This document shows positions 44,598-52,480 of a stretch of DNA of 64,000 nt, one piece after another (within the stretch, counting starts at the first letter, position 1; each line of letters opens with the position of its first letter). Under the pieces are notes generated by a model that saw only the letters and a list, made by a program, of their open reading frames with translations, had not been told where the DNA came from and made no database searches. The position numbers and the translations under genes were made by a program. The DNA is taken from NCBI RefSeq assembly GCF_024138395.1, contig NZ_JAMYDU010000002.1:585782-649781 (forward strand). Direction: 5' to 3'. The stretch comes from Pseudomonas mandelii (GTDB taxonomy: Bacteria > Pseudomonadota > Gammaproteobacteria > Pseudomonadales > Pseudomonadaceae).

Positions 44598-46658
44598 ATG
44601 GCTTTCGAAGCAATGTTCCAGCCGATCCAGATCGGCAAACTGACCATCCGCAACCGCGTGCTCAGCACCGCGCACGCCGAGGTCTACGCCACCGACGGCG
44701 GCATGACCACCGACCGGTACGTCAAGTATTACGAAGAGAAAGCCAAGGGCGGGATCGGCCTGGCGATTTGCGGCGGTTCCTCCAGCGTGGCCATCGACAG
44801 CCCGCAAGGCTGGTGGAAGTCGGTCAACCTTGCCGACGACCGGATCATTCCGCACTTCCAGAACCTGGCCGATGCCATGCACAAGCATGGCGCCAAGATC
44901 ATGATCCAGATTACCCACATGGGCCGTCGTTCGCGCTGGGATGGCGAGCATTGGCCAACCCTGCTGTCGCCGTCGGGCATCCGTGAACCGGTGCACCGCG
45001 CGACCTGCAAAACCATTGAGCCGGAAGAAATCTGGCGGGTGATCGGCAACTACGCCAGCGCCGCCGCGCGGGCCAAGGCCGGTGGCCTGGACGGCGTCGA
45101 GCTGTCTGCCGTGCACCAGCACATGATCGACCAGTTCTGGAGCCCGCGCGTCAACAAGCGTACCGATGAATGGGGCGGCAGCTTCGAAAATCGCATGCGT
45201 TTCGGCCTGGAAGTGATCAAGGCTGTGCGCAAGGAAGTCGGTCCGGACTTCTGCGTCGGCATCCGCCTGTGCGGTGATGAATTCCACCCGGATGGCTTGT
45301 CCCACGAGGACATGAAACAGATCGCCAAGTACTACGACGACACCGGCATGATCGACTTCATCGGCGTCGTGGGCTCGGGTTGCGACACCCACAACACCCT
45401 GGCCAACGTTATTCCGAACATGAGTTATCCACCGGAGCCATTCCTGCATTTGGCTGCCGGTATCAAAGAAGTGGTGAAGGCCCCGGTGCTGCACGCGCAG
45501 AACATCAAGGACCCGAACCAGGCAACCCGTATTCTGGAGGGCGGCTACGTCGACATGGTCGGCATGACCCGCGCCCACATCGCCGACCCGCATTTGATCG
45601 CCAAGATCAAAATGGGCCAGGTCGACCAGATCAAACAATGTGTCGGTGCCAACTACTGCATCGACCGTCAGTACCAGGGCCTGGACGTCTTGTGCATCCA
45701 GAACGCCGCGACCTCCCGTGAATACATGGGCGTGCCGCACATCATCGAGAAATCGACCGGTGTGAAGCGCAAAGTCGTGGTGGTCGGTGCCGGTCCTGCC
45801 GGGATGGAAGCGGCTCGCGTGTCGGCCGAACGTGGCCACGACGTGACCCTGTTCGAGAAGAAAGAATTCATCGGCGGGCAGATCACTACCGCGTCGAAAG
45901 CGCCGCAACGGGACCAGATCGCCGGTATCACCCGCTGGTTCCAGTTGGAACTGGCGCGCTTGAAAGTCGACCTGCGCCTGGGCGTGGCGGCGGATGCGGC
46001 GACCATTCTCGACCTGCGTCCGGACGTGGTGGTGCTCGCCGTCGGCGGTCATCCGTTCCTGGAACAGAACGAACACTGGGGCGCGGCTGAAGGCCTGGTG
46101 GTCAGCAGCTGGGACATCCTCGATGGCAAGGTTGCGCCGGGCAAGAACGTGCTGGTCTACGACACCATTTGCGAGTTCACCGGGATGTCGACGGCCGACT
46201 TCCTCGCCGACAAGGGCAGCCAGGTCGAGATCGTCACCGACGACATCAAACCGGGTGTGGCCATCGGCGGTACATCGTTCCCGACTTACTACCGCAGCAT
46301 GTACCCGAAAGAAGTGATCATGACCGGCGACATGATGCTGGAGAAGGTCTATCGCGAAGGCGACAAGCTGGTGGCGGTGCTGGAAAACGAATACACCGGC
46401 GCCAAAGAGGAGCGGGTGGTGGACCAGGTCGTCGTCGAAAACGGCGTGCGTCCGGACGAAGAAATCTACTACGCCATGAAGGAAGGCTCGCGCAACAAAG
46501 GCCAGATGGACATCGAAGCTTTGTTCGCGATCAAGCCTCAGCCTTCGTTGAGCCAGGCGGGCGACGGCTACTTGCTGTTCCGCATCGGCGACTGCGTGGC
46601 CCAGCGCAACACCCACGCGGCGATCTATGACGCGTTGCGGTTGTGCAAGGATTTCTAA
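44598..46658 (+). CDS. dgcA: Dimethylglycine catabolism flavoprotein DgcA
   Basis: Demethylates dimethylglycine to sarcosine with DgcB and ETF. 686 residues, homologous to trimethylamine dehydrogenase: an N-terminal Old Yellow Enzyme TIM barrel binding FMN (MFQPIQIGKLTIRNRVLSTA; LSAVHQHMIDQFWSPRVNKR), a 4Fe-4S region, and two C-terminal dinucleotide domains (VVVVGAGPAGMEAARVSAER). In the cluster motif the residues are Cys348, Ala351, Cys354 and Cys367, so one of the four cysteines of C-x2-C-x2-C-x12-C is Ala. A GAGGA site precedes the ATG. Confidence 0.95.
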   Translation: MAFEAMFQPIQIGKLTIRNRVLSTAHAEVYATDGGMTTDRYVKYYEEKAKGGIGLAICGGSSSVAIDSPQGWWKSVNLADDRIIPHFQNLADAMHKHGAKIMIQITHMGRRSRWDGEHWPTLLSPSGIREPVHRATCKTIEPEEIWRVIGNYASAAARAKAGGLDGVELSAVHQHMIDQFWSPRVNKRTDEWGGSFENRMRFGLEVIKAVRKEVGPDFCVGIRLCGDEFHPDGLSHEDMKQIAKYYDDTGMIDFIGVVGSGCDTHNTLANVIPNMSYPPEPFLHLAAGIKEVVKAPVLHAQNIKDPNQATRILEGGYVDMVGMTRAHIADPHLIAKIKMGQVDQIKQCVGANYCIDRQYQGLDVLCIQNAATSREYMGVPHIIEKSTGVKRKVVVVGAGPAGMEAARVSAERGHDVTLFEKKEFIGGQITTASKAPQRDQIAGITRWFQLELARLKVDLRLGVAADAATILDLRPDVVVLAVGGHPFLEQNEHWGAAEGLVVSSWDILDGKVAPGKNVLVYDTICEFTGMSTADFLADKGSQVEIVTDDIKPGVAIGGTSFPTYYRSMYPKEVIMTGDMMLEKVYREGDKLVAVLENEYTGAKEERVVDQVVVENGVRPDEEIYYAMKEGSRNKGQMDIEALFAIKPQPSLSQAGDGYLLFRIGDCVAQRNTHAAIYDALRLCKDF

Positions 46659-46668
46659 GCCACGAACT

Positions 46669-46778
46669 GATCGTTCCCACGCTCCGCGTGGGAATGCCTC
46701 AATGGACGCTCTGCGTCCGCTTTTGATGTGACGCGGAGCGTCACGGGCTGCATTCCCACGCGGAGCGTGGGAACGATC
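46669..46778. repeat. REP pair, family D, between dgcA and dgcB
   Basis: Inverted GATCGTTCCCACGCTCCGCG / CGCGGAGCGTGGGAACGATC arms with inner GACGCTCTGCGTC / GACGCGGAGCGTC stems. Confidence 0.85.
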
Positions 46779-46807
46779 ATAGACCCCGAGGTCTTTGGGA
46801 GCTCCAC

Positions 46808-48757
46808 ATGTTGAACACCCTTCTTCCAATCCTGTTGTTCGCTGCCCTGGGCCTGGCTGTCCTGGGCGCGTTGCGGCGGGTGGCTATGTGGCGTCAGGGC
46901 CGGGCTTCGAAAGTCGACCTGATCGGCGGTCTGTTCGCCATGCCCAAACGCTACATGGTCGATTTGCACCACGTCGTCGCGCGGGACAAATACATCGCCA
47001 ACACCCACGTCGCCACGGCCGGTGGTGCGGTGGCGTCCATTGTGCTGGCGATTCTGGTTCATGGTTTTGGCCTGCATAACCGCATCCTCGGTTATGCACT
47101 GCTGCTGATGTCGGCGGTGATGTTTGTCGGCGCGATCTTTATGTTCCTGCGCCGTCGCAACCCACCGGCCCGCTTGTCCAAAGGCCCGTGGATGCGCTTG
47201 CCGAAAAGCCTGATGGCGTTCTCGGCATCGTTCTTCCTGCTGACCCTGCCGGTAGCGGGCATCCTTCCGGAAAACTTCGGTGGTTGGGTGGTGGCTGCGA
47301 TCCTCGGCGTCGGCGTGCTTTGGGGCGTGTCGGAACTGTTCTTCGGCATGACGTGGGGCGGGCCGATGAAGCACGCCTTCGCCGGTGCCTTGCACCTGGC
47401 CTGGCACCGTCGCGCCGAGCGTTTTGGTGGCGGCCGTTCCACCGGTTTGAAGCCGTTGGATCTGAATGACCCGAATGCGCCGCTGGGCGTGGAAAAACCC
47501 AAGGATTTCACCTGGAACCAACTGCTCGGCTTCGACGCCTGCGTGCAGTGCGGTAAATGCGAAGCGGCGTGCCCGGCATTCGCTGCCGGCCAGCCGCTGA
47601 ACCCGAAAAAACTGATTCAGGACATGGTCGTTGGCCTGGCTGGCGGTACTGACGCCAAATTCGCCGGCAGCCCGTATCCAGGCAAAGCCATCGGTGAACA
47701 CAGTGGCAATCCGCATCAACCGATCGTCAACGGTCTGGTGGACGCTGAAACCTTGTGGTCCTGCACCACTTGCCGTGCCTGCGTCGAGGAATGCCCGATG
47801 ATGATCGAGCACGTCGACGCCATCGTCGACATGCGCCGCCATCTGACCCTGGAAAAAGGCGCGACCCCGAACAAGGGCGCCGAAGTCCTGGAAAACCTGA
47901 TCGCCACCGACAACCCAGGCGGCTTCGCGCCGGGCGGGCGGATGAACTGGGCGGCGGATTTGAATCTGAACCTGCTCAGCGAGAAGAAATCCACCGACGT
48001 GCTGTTCTGGGTCGGCGACGGAGCCTTCGACATGCGCAACCAGCGCACCCTGCGTGCCTTCGTCAAAGTGCTGAAAGCGGCCAAGGTCGACTTCGCGGTG
48101 CTGGGTCTTGAAGAGCGCGACAGCGGCGACGTGGCACGACGCTTGGGCGACGAAGCGACTTTCCAGTTGTTGGCCAAACGCAACATCCAGACCCTGGCCA
48201 AATACAGCTTCAATCGCATCGTCACCTGCGACCCGCACAGTTTCCACGTGCTGAAAAACGAGTACGGCGCCTTCGACGGCAACTACCTCGTGCAGCACCA
48301 CAGCACTTACATGGCTGAGATCATCGGCGAAGGCGCCCTGAACCTCGGCCAGCACAAAGGCAGCAGCGTGACCTATCACGACCCGTGCTACCTCGGTCGC
48401 TACAACGGCGAATACGAGGCGCCGCGTGAAGTGCTGCGCGCCCTGGGCATCGAGATCAAGGAAATGCAACGCTCCGGTTTCCGTTCACGCTGCTGCGGCG
48501 GCGGTGGCGGTGCGCCGATCACCGACATTCCCGGCAAGCAGCGGATCCCCGACATGCGCATGGAAGACATCCGCGAAACCGGCGCCGAACTGGTGGCCGT
48601 GGGTTGTCCACAGTGCACCGCGATGCTCGAAGGTGTGGTCGAACCGCGTCCAATGATCAAGGACATCGCCGAACTGGTGGCGGATGCGTTGCTCGAAGAC
48701 GCAACGCCGGGAAAGCCATCGGCACCGGCCAAACGTGAACCTGCGGAGGTGCATTGA
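46808..48757 (+). CDS. dgcB: Dimethylglycine catabolism iron-sulfur protein DgcB
   Basis: A 649-residue membrane iron-sulfur protein of the HdrD/glycolate-oxidase GlcF type that links DgcA and ETF to electron transport. Residues about 1-190 contain five or six hydrophobic helices. Two 4Fe-4S motifs follow: CVQCGKCEAACPAF and CTTCRACVEECPMM. The C-terminal part has two CCG-type cysteine-rich domains (HDPCYLGRYNGEYEAPREVL, SRCCGGGGGAP, GCPQC) that bind a further cluster. A GGGAG site precedes the ATG; the stop overlaps etfA by one base, so translation is coupled. Confidence 0.94.
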   Translation: MLNTLLPILLFAALGLAVLGALRRVAMWRQGRASKVDLIGGLFAMPKRYMVDLHHVVARDKYIANTHVATAGGAVASIVLAILVHGFGLHNRILGYALLLMSAVMFVGAIFMFLRRRNPPARLSKGPWMRLPKSLMAFSASFFLLTLPVAGILPENFGGWVVAAILGVGVLWGVSELFFGMTWGGPMKHAFAGALHLAWHRRAERFGGGRSTGLKPLDLNDPNAPLGVEKPKDFTWNQLLGFDACVQCGKCEAACPAFAAGQPLNPKKLIQDMVVGLAGGTDAKFAGSPYPGKAIGEHSGNPHQPIVNGLVDAETLWSCTTCRACVEECPMMIEHVDAIVDMRRHLTLEKGATPNKGAEVLENLIATDNPGGFAPGGRMNWAADLNLNLLSEKKSTDVLFWVGDGAFDMRNQRTLRAFVKVLKAAKVDFAVLGLEERDSGDVARRLGDEATFQLLAKRNIQTLAKYSFNRIVTCDPHSFHVLKNEYGAFDGNYLVQHHSTYMAEIIGEGALNLGQHKGSSVTYHDPCYLGRYNGEYEAPREVLRALGIEIKEMQRSGFRSRCCGGGGGAPITDIPGKQRIPDMRMEDIRETGAELVAVGCPQCTAMLEGVVEPRPMIKDIAELVADALLEDATPGKPSAPAKREPAEVH

Positions 48758-49977
48758 TGAGCGACATTATCCGCCGCGACCCACGCGCCGAATGGATCGC
48801 CCGCAACCGCTTGCACCCGCTGCACGCGGCCATGCAACCGGCGCAACACAGCTGGATGGGGCCTAACGGCCTCATCCGCAAGAATCCTCATGGTGTCGGT
48901 TTTATCGGCCCCAACGGCATCAAGCGAATCGACCGCAGCGGCGCTCAGCAGGGCGGGGCGACCAAACGTTCGGCCGCGGTTGAAGTGCAATTGCCGCTGC
49001 ATCAAGTGCCTGCACCCGCGTTTTACATCAGCGTGGTGCCGGACATGGTTGGCGGCCGCTTGAGCAGCCACGACCGCGACTTGCTCGGTCTGGCCCATCA
49101 GTTGGCCGGCAAGGACGGCGCGGTACTGGCCGTGGTCTTCGGTGAGCACAAGGAAAACGCCTTCGCTACAGCTGGCGTGGATCGCTTGCTGGTGCTTGAA
49201 GGCGACGAATTCAGCGGTTATGCACCGGAGCAACGAGTCCAGGGGCTGCGAGCTGTGGATAACCAGTTCAGCCCGCGTCACTGGTTGCTGCCGGACAGCC
49301 GTAGCGGTGGTGGTGAACTGGGTCGACGCTTTGCCGCCGCGCTGGGCGAACGCCCGGCCACGCGGGTCTGGCAGGTCAAGGATCAGGAGTGCATCGGCCG
49401 CGCCGGTGCTGGTCTGCAAGACCTTGCGCGGCCGGTCGCACGCTTGATTCTGGCCGCCGCCGAATGCGCCGAACCGGTCAGCGAAACCCGTCACGAAGCC
49501 TTGCCGGTGGAGTTATCCACAGCGGTCGCCCGCAGCCTGTCGCGCATCGAGGATTTGGGCGCGGTGGCGGTGGACCCTGCGGCGATTCCGATGGCCGAAG
49601 CAGAGTTCATCTTCTCGGGCGGCAACGGGGTCAAGGACTGGGGACTTTTCCACAGGACGGCCGAGGCGTTGGGTGCGACCGAAGGTGCGTCGCGAGTGGC
49701 GGTGGACGATGGTTTCATGGCCCGTGACCGTCAGGTCGGTGCGTCCGGTACTTGGGTCACGGCACGGGTTTACGTGGCGGTGGGTATCTCCGGGGCGATC
49801 CAGCACCTGCAAGGCATCGGTGCCTGCGACAAGGTGGTGGCGATCAACCTCGATCCTGGCTGCGACATGATCAAACGGGCCGACCTGTCGGTGATCGGTG
49901 AGAGCGCGGAGATTCTTCAAGCCTTGATCGATGCGGTAGCGGCTTACCGCAATGAAGCCAAGCGCGATGCGGCTTAA
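48757..49977 (+). CDS. etfA: Electron transfer flavoprotein alpha subunit (dgc-associated)
   Basis: A 406-residue EtfA. The C-terminal FAD domain is standard: FSGGNGVKDW, ASGTWVTARVYVAVGISGAI with the FAD-binding Ser-Gly, and KVVAINLDPGCDMIKRADLS. The N-terminal 80 residues (RRDPRAEWIARNRLHPLHAA to about Ala70) are an extra segment not present in housekeeping EtfA. It is paralogous to the general fatty-acid ETF and is dedicated to the demethylation electrons. The ATG at 48757 overlaps the dgcB stop. Two perfect DnaA-box 9-mers (49254 and 49513) lie in the gene body. Confidence 0.93.
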   Translation: MSDIIRRDPRAEWIARNRLHPLHAAMQPAQHSWMGPNGLIRKNPHGVGFIGPNGIKRIDRSGAQQGGATKRSAAVEVQLPLHQVPAPAFYISVVPDMVGGRLSSHDRDLLGLAHQLAGKDGAVLAVVFGEHKENAFATAGVDRLLVLEGDEFSGYAPEQRVQGLRAVDNQFSPRHWLLPDSRSGGGELGRRFAAALGERPATRVWQVKDQECIGRAGAGLQDLARPVARLILAAAECAEPVSETRHEALPVELSTAVARSLSRIEDLGAVAVDPAAIPMAEAEFIFSGGNGVKDWGLFHRTAEALGATEGASRVAVDDGFMARDRQVGASGTWVTARVYVAVGISGAIQHLQGIGACDKVVAINLDPGCDMIKRADLSVIGESAEILQALIDAVAAYRNEAKRDAA

Positions 49978-49992
49978 GGAAAGGAAAGGGTT

Positions 49993-50763
49993 ATGAGCAC
50001 GAAAATCATCAGCCTGGTGTCCATTGGCGCCCACCCGACCTCTGGCCGGCCACGCCGCGCCGAGCAGGATGCGCGGGCGGTTGAACTGGGTTTGCAACTG
50101 GCTGGGGATAACCTGCAAGTGCTGCATGCGGGCGACGTCGCAGAACCGGCGCTGCGCGCTTATCTGGGCATGGGCCTGGAACAACTGCATGTGCTGGAAC
50201 AACCGGAAGGTGCTGATGCGCTGCCGGCGTTGACCGCGTATTTGCGTGATGCCGGGGCACAGGTGGTGTTGACCGGCAGTCAGGCGGAAACCGGTGAAGG
50301 CTCGGGCATGTTGCCGTTCCTGTTGGCGGAAAGCCTTGGCTGGCCGCTGGTGGTGGGGTTGGCGCAGGTCGAATCCATCGACGGCGGTTCGGCGCTGGTG
50401 CTGCAAGCCTTGCCTCGCGGTCAGCGTCGGCGCTTGAAAGTGCGCCTGCCGTTTCTGGCGACTGTGGATCACGCAGCGCCCAAGCCTCGGCAGAGTGCTT
50501 ATGGTCCAGCGCGGCGCGGCGTGTTGCAGGCGGATGAAGTCGAGGTGATCGACGATGAACTGCTGGCGCTGGCCACGCTGCAACCGGCCAAGCCACGGCC
50601 CAAACGCTTGAAAGTGATTAAGGCCAAGAGTGGTGCAGACCGCATGAAAGCCGCGACAGCCAAGGCCAGTGGCGGAGGCGGGCAGGTGCTCAAGGGCGTC
50701 ACCGCGCAGGCGGGCGCCGAAGCCATTCTCAAGTTGCTGATTGAAGAAGGTGTGGTTCGCTAA
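49993..50763 (+). CDS. etfB: Electron transfer flavoprotein beta subunit (dgc-associated)
   Basis: A 256-residue EtfB-like protein with the ETF beta fold: RRAEQDARAVELGLQLAG, LTGSQAETGEGSGMLPFLLA (the segment lining the AMP/FAD site), and LKVRLPFLATVDHAAPKPRQ. A basic C-terminal tail (PRPKRLKVIKAKSGADRMKA) follows. Forms the heterodimer with EtfA. An AAGGAAAG site precedes the ATG, 15 bases after etfA. Last catabolic gene of the dgc run. Confidence 0.92.
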   Translation: MSTKIISLVSIGAHPTSGRPRRAEQDARAVELGLQLAGDNLQVLHAGDVAEPALRAYLGMGLEQLHVLEQPEGADALPALTAYLRDAGAQVVLTGSQAETGEGSGMLPFLLAESLGWPLVVGLAQVESIDGGSALVLQALPRGQRRRLKVRLPFLATVDHAAPKPRQSAYGPARRGVLQADEVEVIDDELLALATLQPAKPRPKRLKVIKAKSGADRMKAATAKASGGGGQVLKGVTAQAGAEAILKLLIEEGVVR

Positions 50764-50784
50764 CGGTCCTGTGGAGTCCGGTAA

Positions 50785-51351
50785 ATGGCAGTTGAGTTTC
50801 GTTCTGCCCTGCGCGCGGATGCGCGGGAGATTGCTCGCTTGTTTCAGATTTCATCAGAAGGCGCGGCCGATTACATCTGGAGCCAACTGGCGCAGCCCGG
50901 CCAGGACCTGCTGGAGGTCGGTGCCAGTCGTTACGCGCGTGAAGACGTCGATTTCTCTTATCAGAACTGCCTGATCGCGCAGGCCGAGGGAAAGGTCATC
51001 GGCATGCTGCACAGCTATGCGATGCGCCACGATCCTCTGGCCGCTCCCGTGACCGATCCGGTCCTGGCGCCGTATGCCACGATGGAAATCCCCGACACCC
51101 TTTATATTTCAAGCCTGGCTCTGCATGAGGGCTGGCGTAATCAGGGGTTGGGCAAACAATTCCTCGCTTACGCCTATGACCGTGCCAACCGATTGGGGCT
51201 CAACGGCTTGAGCCTGATCGACTACGCGGCGAACACCGGCGCCCGGCGGTTTTATGAGCGCCATGGCTTCCGGATCGTCGATACCTGCCAGATTACGCCC
51301 CACCCAATGATTCGGGTCATGGGGGAAGCCTATTTGATGTATCGGCCTTAA
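50785..51351 (+). CDS. GNAT N-acetyltransferase
   Basis: A 188-residue acetyltransferase. LYISSLALHEGWRNQGLGKQ is the motif A beta-strand and acetyl-CoA loop (R-N-Q-G-L-G-K), followed by YAANTGARRFYERHGF as motif B. The start (VEFRSALRADAREIARLFQI) is typical GNAT. The acceptor is unknown. A GGAG site lies just before the ATG, 21 bases after etfB, so it may be the last gene of the operon; functional connection to demethylation is unproven. A short REP pair follows. Confidence 0.88.
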   Translation: MAVEFRSALRADAREIARLFQISSEGAADYIWSQLAQPGQDLLEVGASRYAREDVDFSYQNCLIAQAEGKVIGMLHSYAMRHDPLAAPVTDPVLAPYATMEIPDTLYISSLALHEGWRNQGLGKQFLAYAYDRANRLGLNGLSLIDYAANTGARRFYERHGFRIVDTCQITPHPMIRVMGEAYLMYRP

Positions 51352-51368
51352 GGCCTGACCCAATTCAT

Positions 51369-51452
51369 GCGGGCTTGCTCGCGAAAGCGACGGGGCAGTC
51401 GACATCAATGTTGAATGTCAGTCAGCCTTCGCGGGCAAGCCCGCTCCCACAG
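51369..51452. repeat. REP pair, family A, degenerate left unit
   Basis: Left unit GCGGGCTTGCTCGCGAAAGC, right unit TTCGCGGGCAAGCCCGCTCC. Confidence 0.8.
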
Positions 51453-51527
51453 GGGGCAGTGTCGATCACAGATTGTGTGCACAACCAACAATCCACCGGG
51501 GTTACCCACAATCCCTGTTAGCGCTTC

Positions 51528-51536
51528 TGTGGATAA
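51528..51536 (-). promoter_or_regulatory. DnaA box, perfect 9-mer
   Basis: TGTGGATAA, repeat copy 1. Confidence 0.75.
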
Positions 51537-51688
51537 CATGTTCGCGCCTCGCTACACCCCATGCCCATCAAGCCCTCCAGCCTTCCGTTCAATAAACAAC
51601 CAATGTAAGCCCCGGTTTTTTCGAGCTTTTTCCACCGAACAACTTCACTCGCAAGCTGATACTTGCCCCCAATCTCTGTTGGCGCTTC

Positions 51689-51697
51689 TGTGGATAA
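51689..51697 (-). promoter_or_regulatory. DnaA box, perfect 9-mer
   Basis: TGTGGATAA, repeat copy 2. Confidence 0.75.
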
Positions 51698-51870
51698 GAT
51701 GTTTGCTGTCCACTACACGCCATGTAAACCGTGGCTTTCAGTGAGCTGATCAAATAACGTTCAATTCAACGTTTTCCGTCACTAATCCTTCCGCAAACCC
51801 TGAATTCTCGCGGCTTTCAGCGGTTTTCCACAGAACCTGCAAAGTTGCCCCCAAAGTCTGTTGGCGCTTC

Positions 51871-51879
51871 TGTGGATAA
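51871..51879 (-). promoter_or_regulatory. DnaA box, perfect 9-mer
   Basis: TGTGGATAA, repeat copy 3. Confidence 0.75.
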
Positions 51880-52052
51880 GGTGTTTGCCATCCTCTACAC
51901 GCCATATAAACCGTGCCCTACAGAGTTCTGATCAAAAAACGATCAATGTATTCATAAAACCCTGCTTCCGGATAAGTCACGGTTTTTCTTCAGTTTTTGT
52001 GAATAAATTTGCCCCGGTATCCACAGTTGTCCCCATTAGCTGTGGGTGGAGA

Positions 52053-52061
52053 TGTGGATAA
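52053..52061 (-). promoter_or_regulatory. DnaA box, perfect 9-mer
   Basis: TGTGGATAA, repeat copy 4. Confidence 0.75.
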
Positions 52062-52198
52062 CTTGTTCGCTAAACCCTGCAAGCCCCGGCCGATATAGGC
52101 TGGAACGCGATAGATCAGATTTCATACAGTTCTAAGGCACTTCCTTGACTTCGATCTGTCGCCTGTCTTCACTCTCAGGGCACAAGGACAGCCGTCAC

Positions 52199-52207
52199 TT
52201 ATCCACA
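52199..52207 (+). promoter_or_regulatory. DnaA box, perfect 9-mer, outside the repeat array
   Basis: TTATCCACA, opposite orientation to the four boxes of the array. Confidence 0.65.
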
Positions 52208-52480
52208 TCTGGTTCAGGGAGAACGCGGATGGATAGCCAGCCACATCGCTCACACCCAAGCCCCTGCGTGACCTGTGTACCGACACCCGCGACCTTGCTG
52301 CGCAAACGGATTCACCGTCGCGCCACCAATCAGCGTGCTCGCCTATAGCGCCTGAAGCCTTGCCCCATCCCCTGACGCCGCTGCCATTGAGGCCCGACCG
52401 TGCCCGCTGACCAGGCGTTTGTTCGTCTATCGATTGCAGGCAACCACAGAGTTGCCCATCTGCCTGAGAGGAAATGACCC

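Larger units (their letters stand above)
51493..52080. repeat. Degenerate tandem repeats, about 182 bp, each with a DnaA box
   Basis: TGTGGATAA (the DnaA-box 9-mer TTATCCACA reversed) occurs at 51528, 51689, 51871 and 52053: spacings 161, 182 and 182 bases. Around copies 2 and 3 the sequence is nearly the same: TCTGTTGGCGCTTC before the box, TGTTTGC then CTACACGCCAT and TAAACCGTG after it. Copies 1 and 4 are more diverged but keep GCGCTTC or GTTCGC next to the box. Each unit ends in a TTTTCCACAG/TTTTTCCACCG/GTATCCACAG degenerate box and a TTGCCCC tract. Confidence 0.8.
51352..52480. other. 1.1-kb non-coding region with DnaA-box repeats
   Basis: No protein gene is supported on either strand. 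It contains a REP pair (51369-51452), the tandem repeats with DnaA boxes (51493-52080) and a further TTATCCACA at 52199. The last 270 bases before the GMC gene show no recognised element beyond its GAGGAAA ribosome site. Confidence 0.7.

Noticed and set aside
44046..46829. 927-codon open frame on the minus strand
   Set aside because: It is exactly antisense to dgcA and its flanks; the long opening comes from GC-rich codon bias. The protein is His/Val/Asp-rich with no family pattern, while dgcA is well supported.
46655..48469. 604-codon open frame on the minus strand
   Set aside because: Antisense to dgcB, and its start region falls opposite conserved iron-sulfur motifs; a codon-bias shadow.
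51745..51955. IHF sites inside the DnaA-box array
   Set aside because: GATCAAATAACGTT and GATCAATGTATTC resemble the IHF core but each misses required positions of the WATCAANNNNTTR consensus.
51493..52207. Chromosomal replication origin
   Set aside because: DnaA boxes are present, but dnaA, dnaN, rpmH and an AT-rich unwinding region are not seen. A titration or reactivation site fits better.
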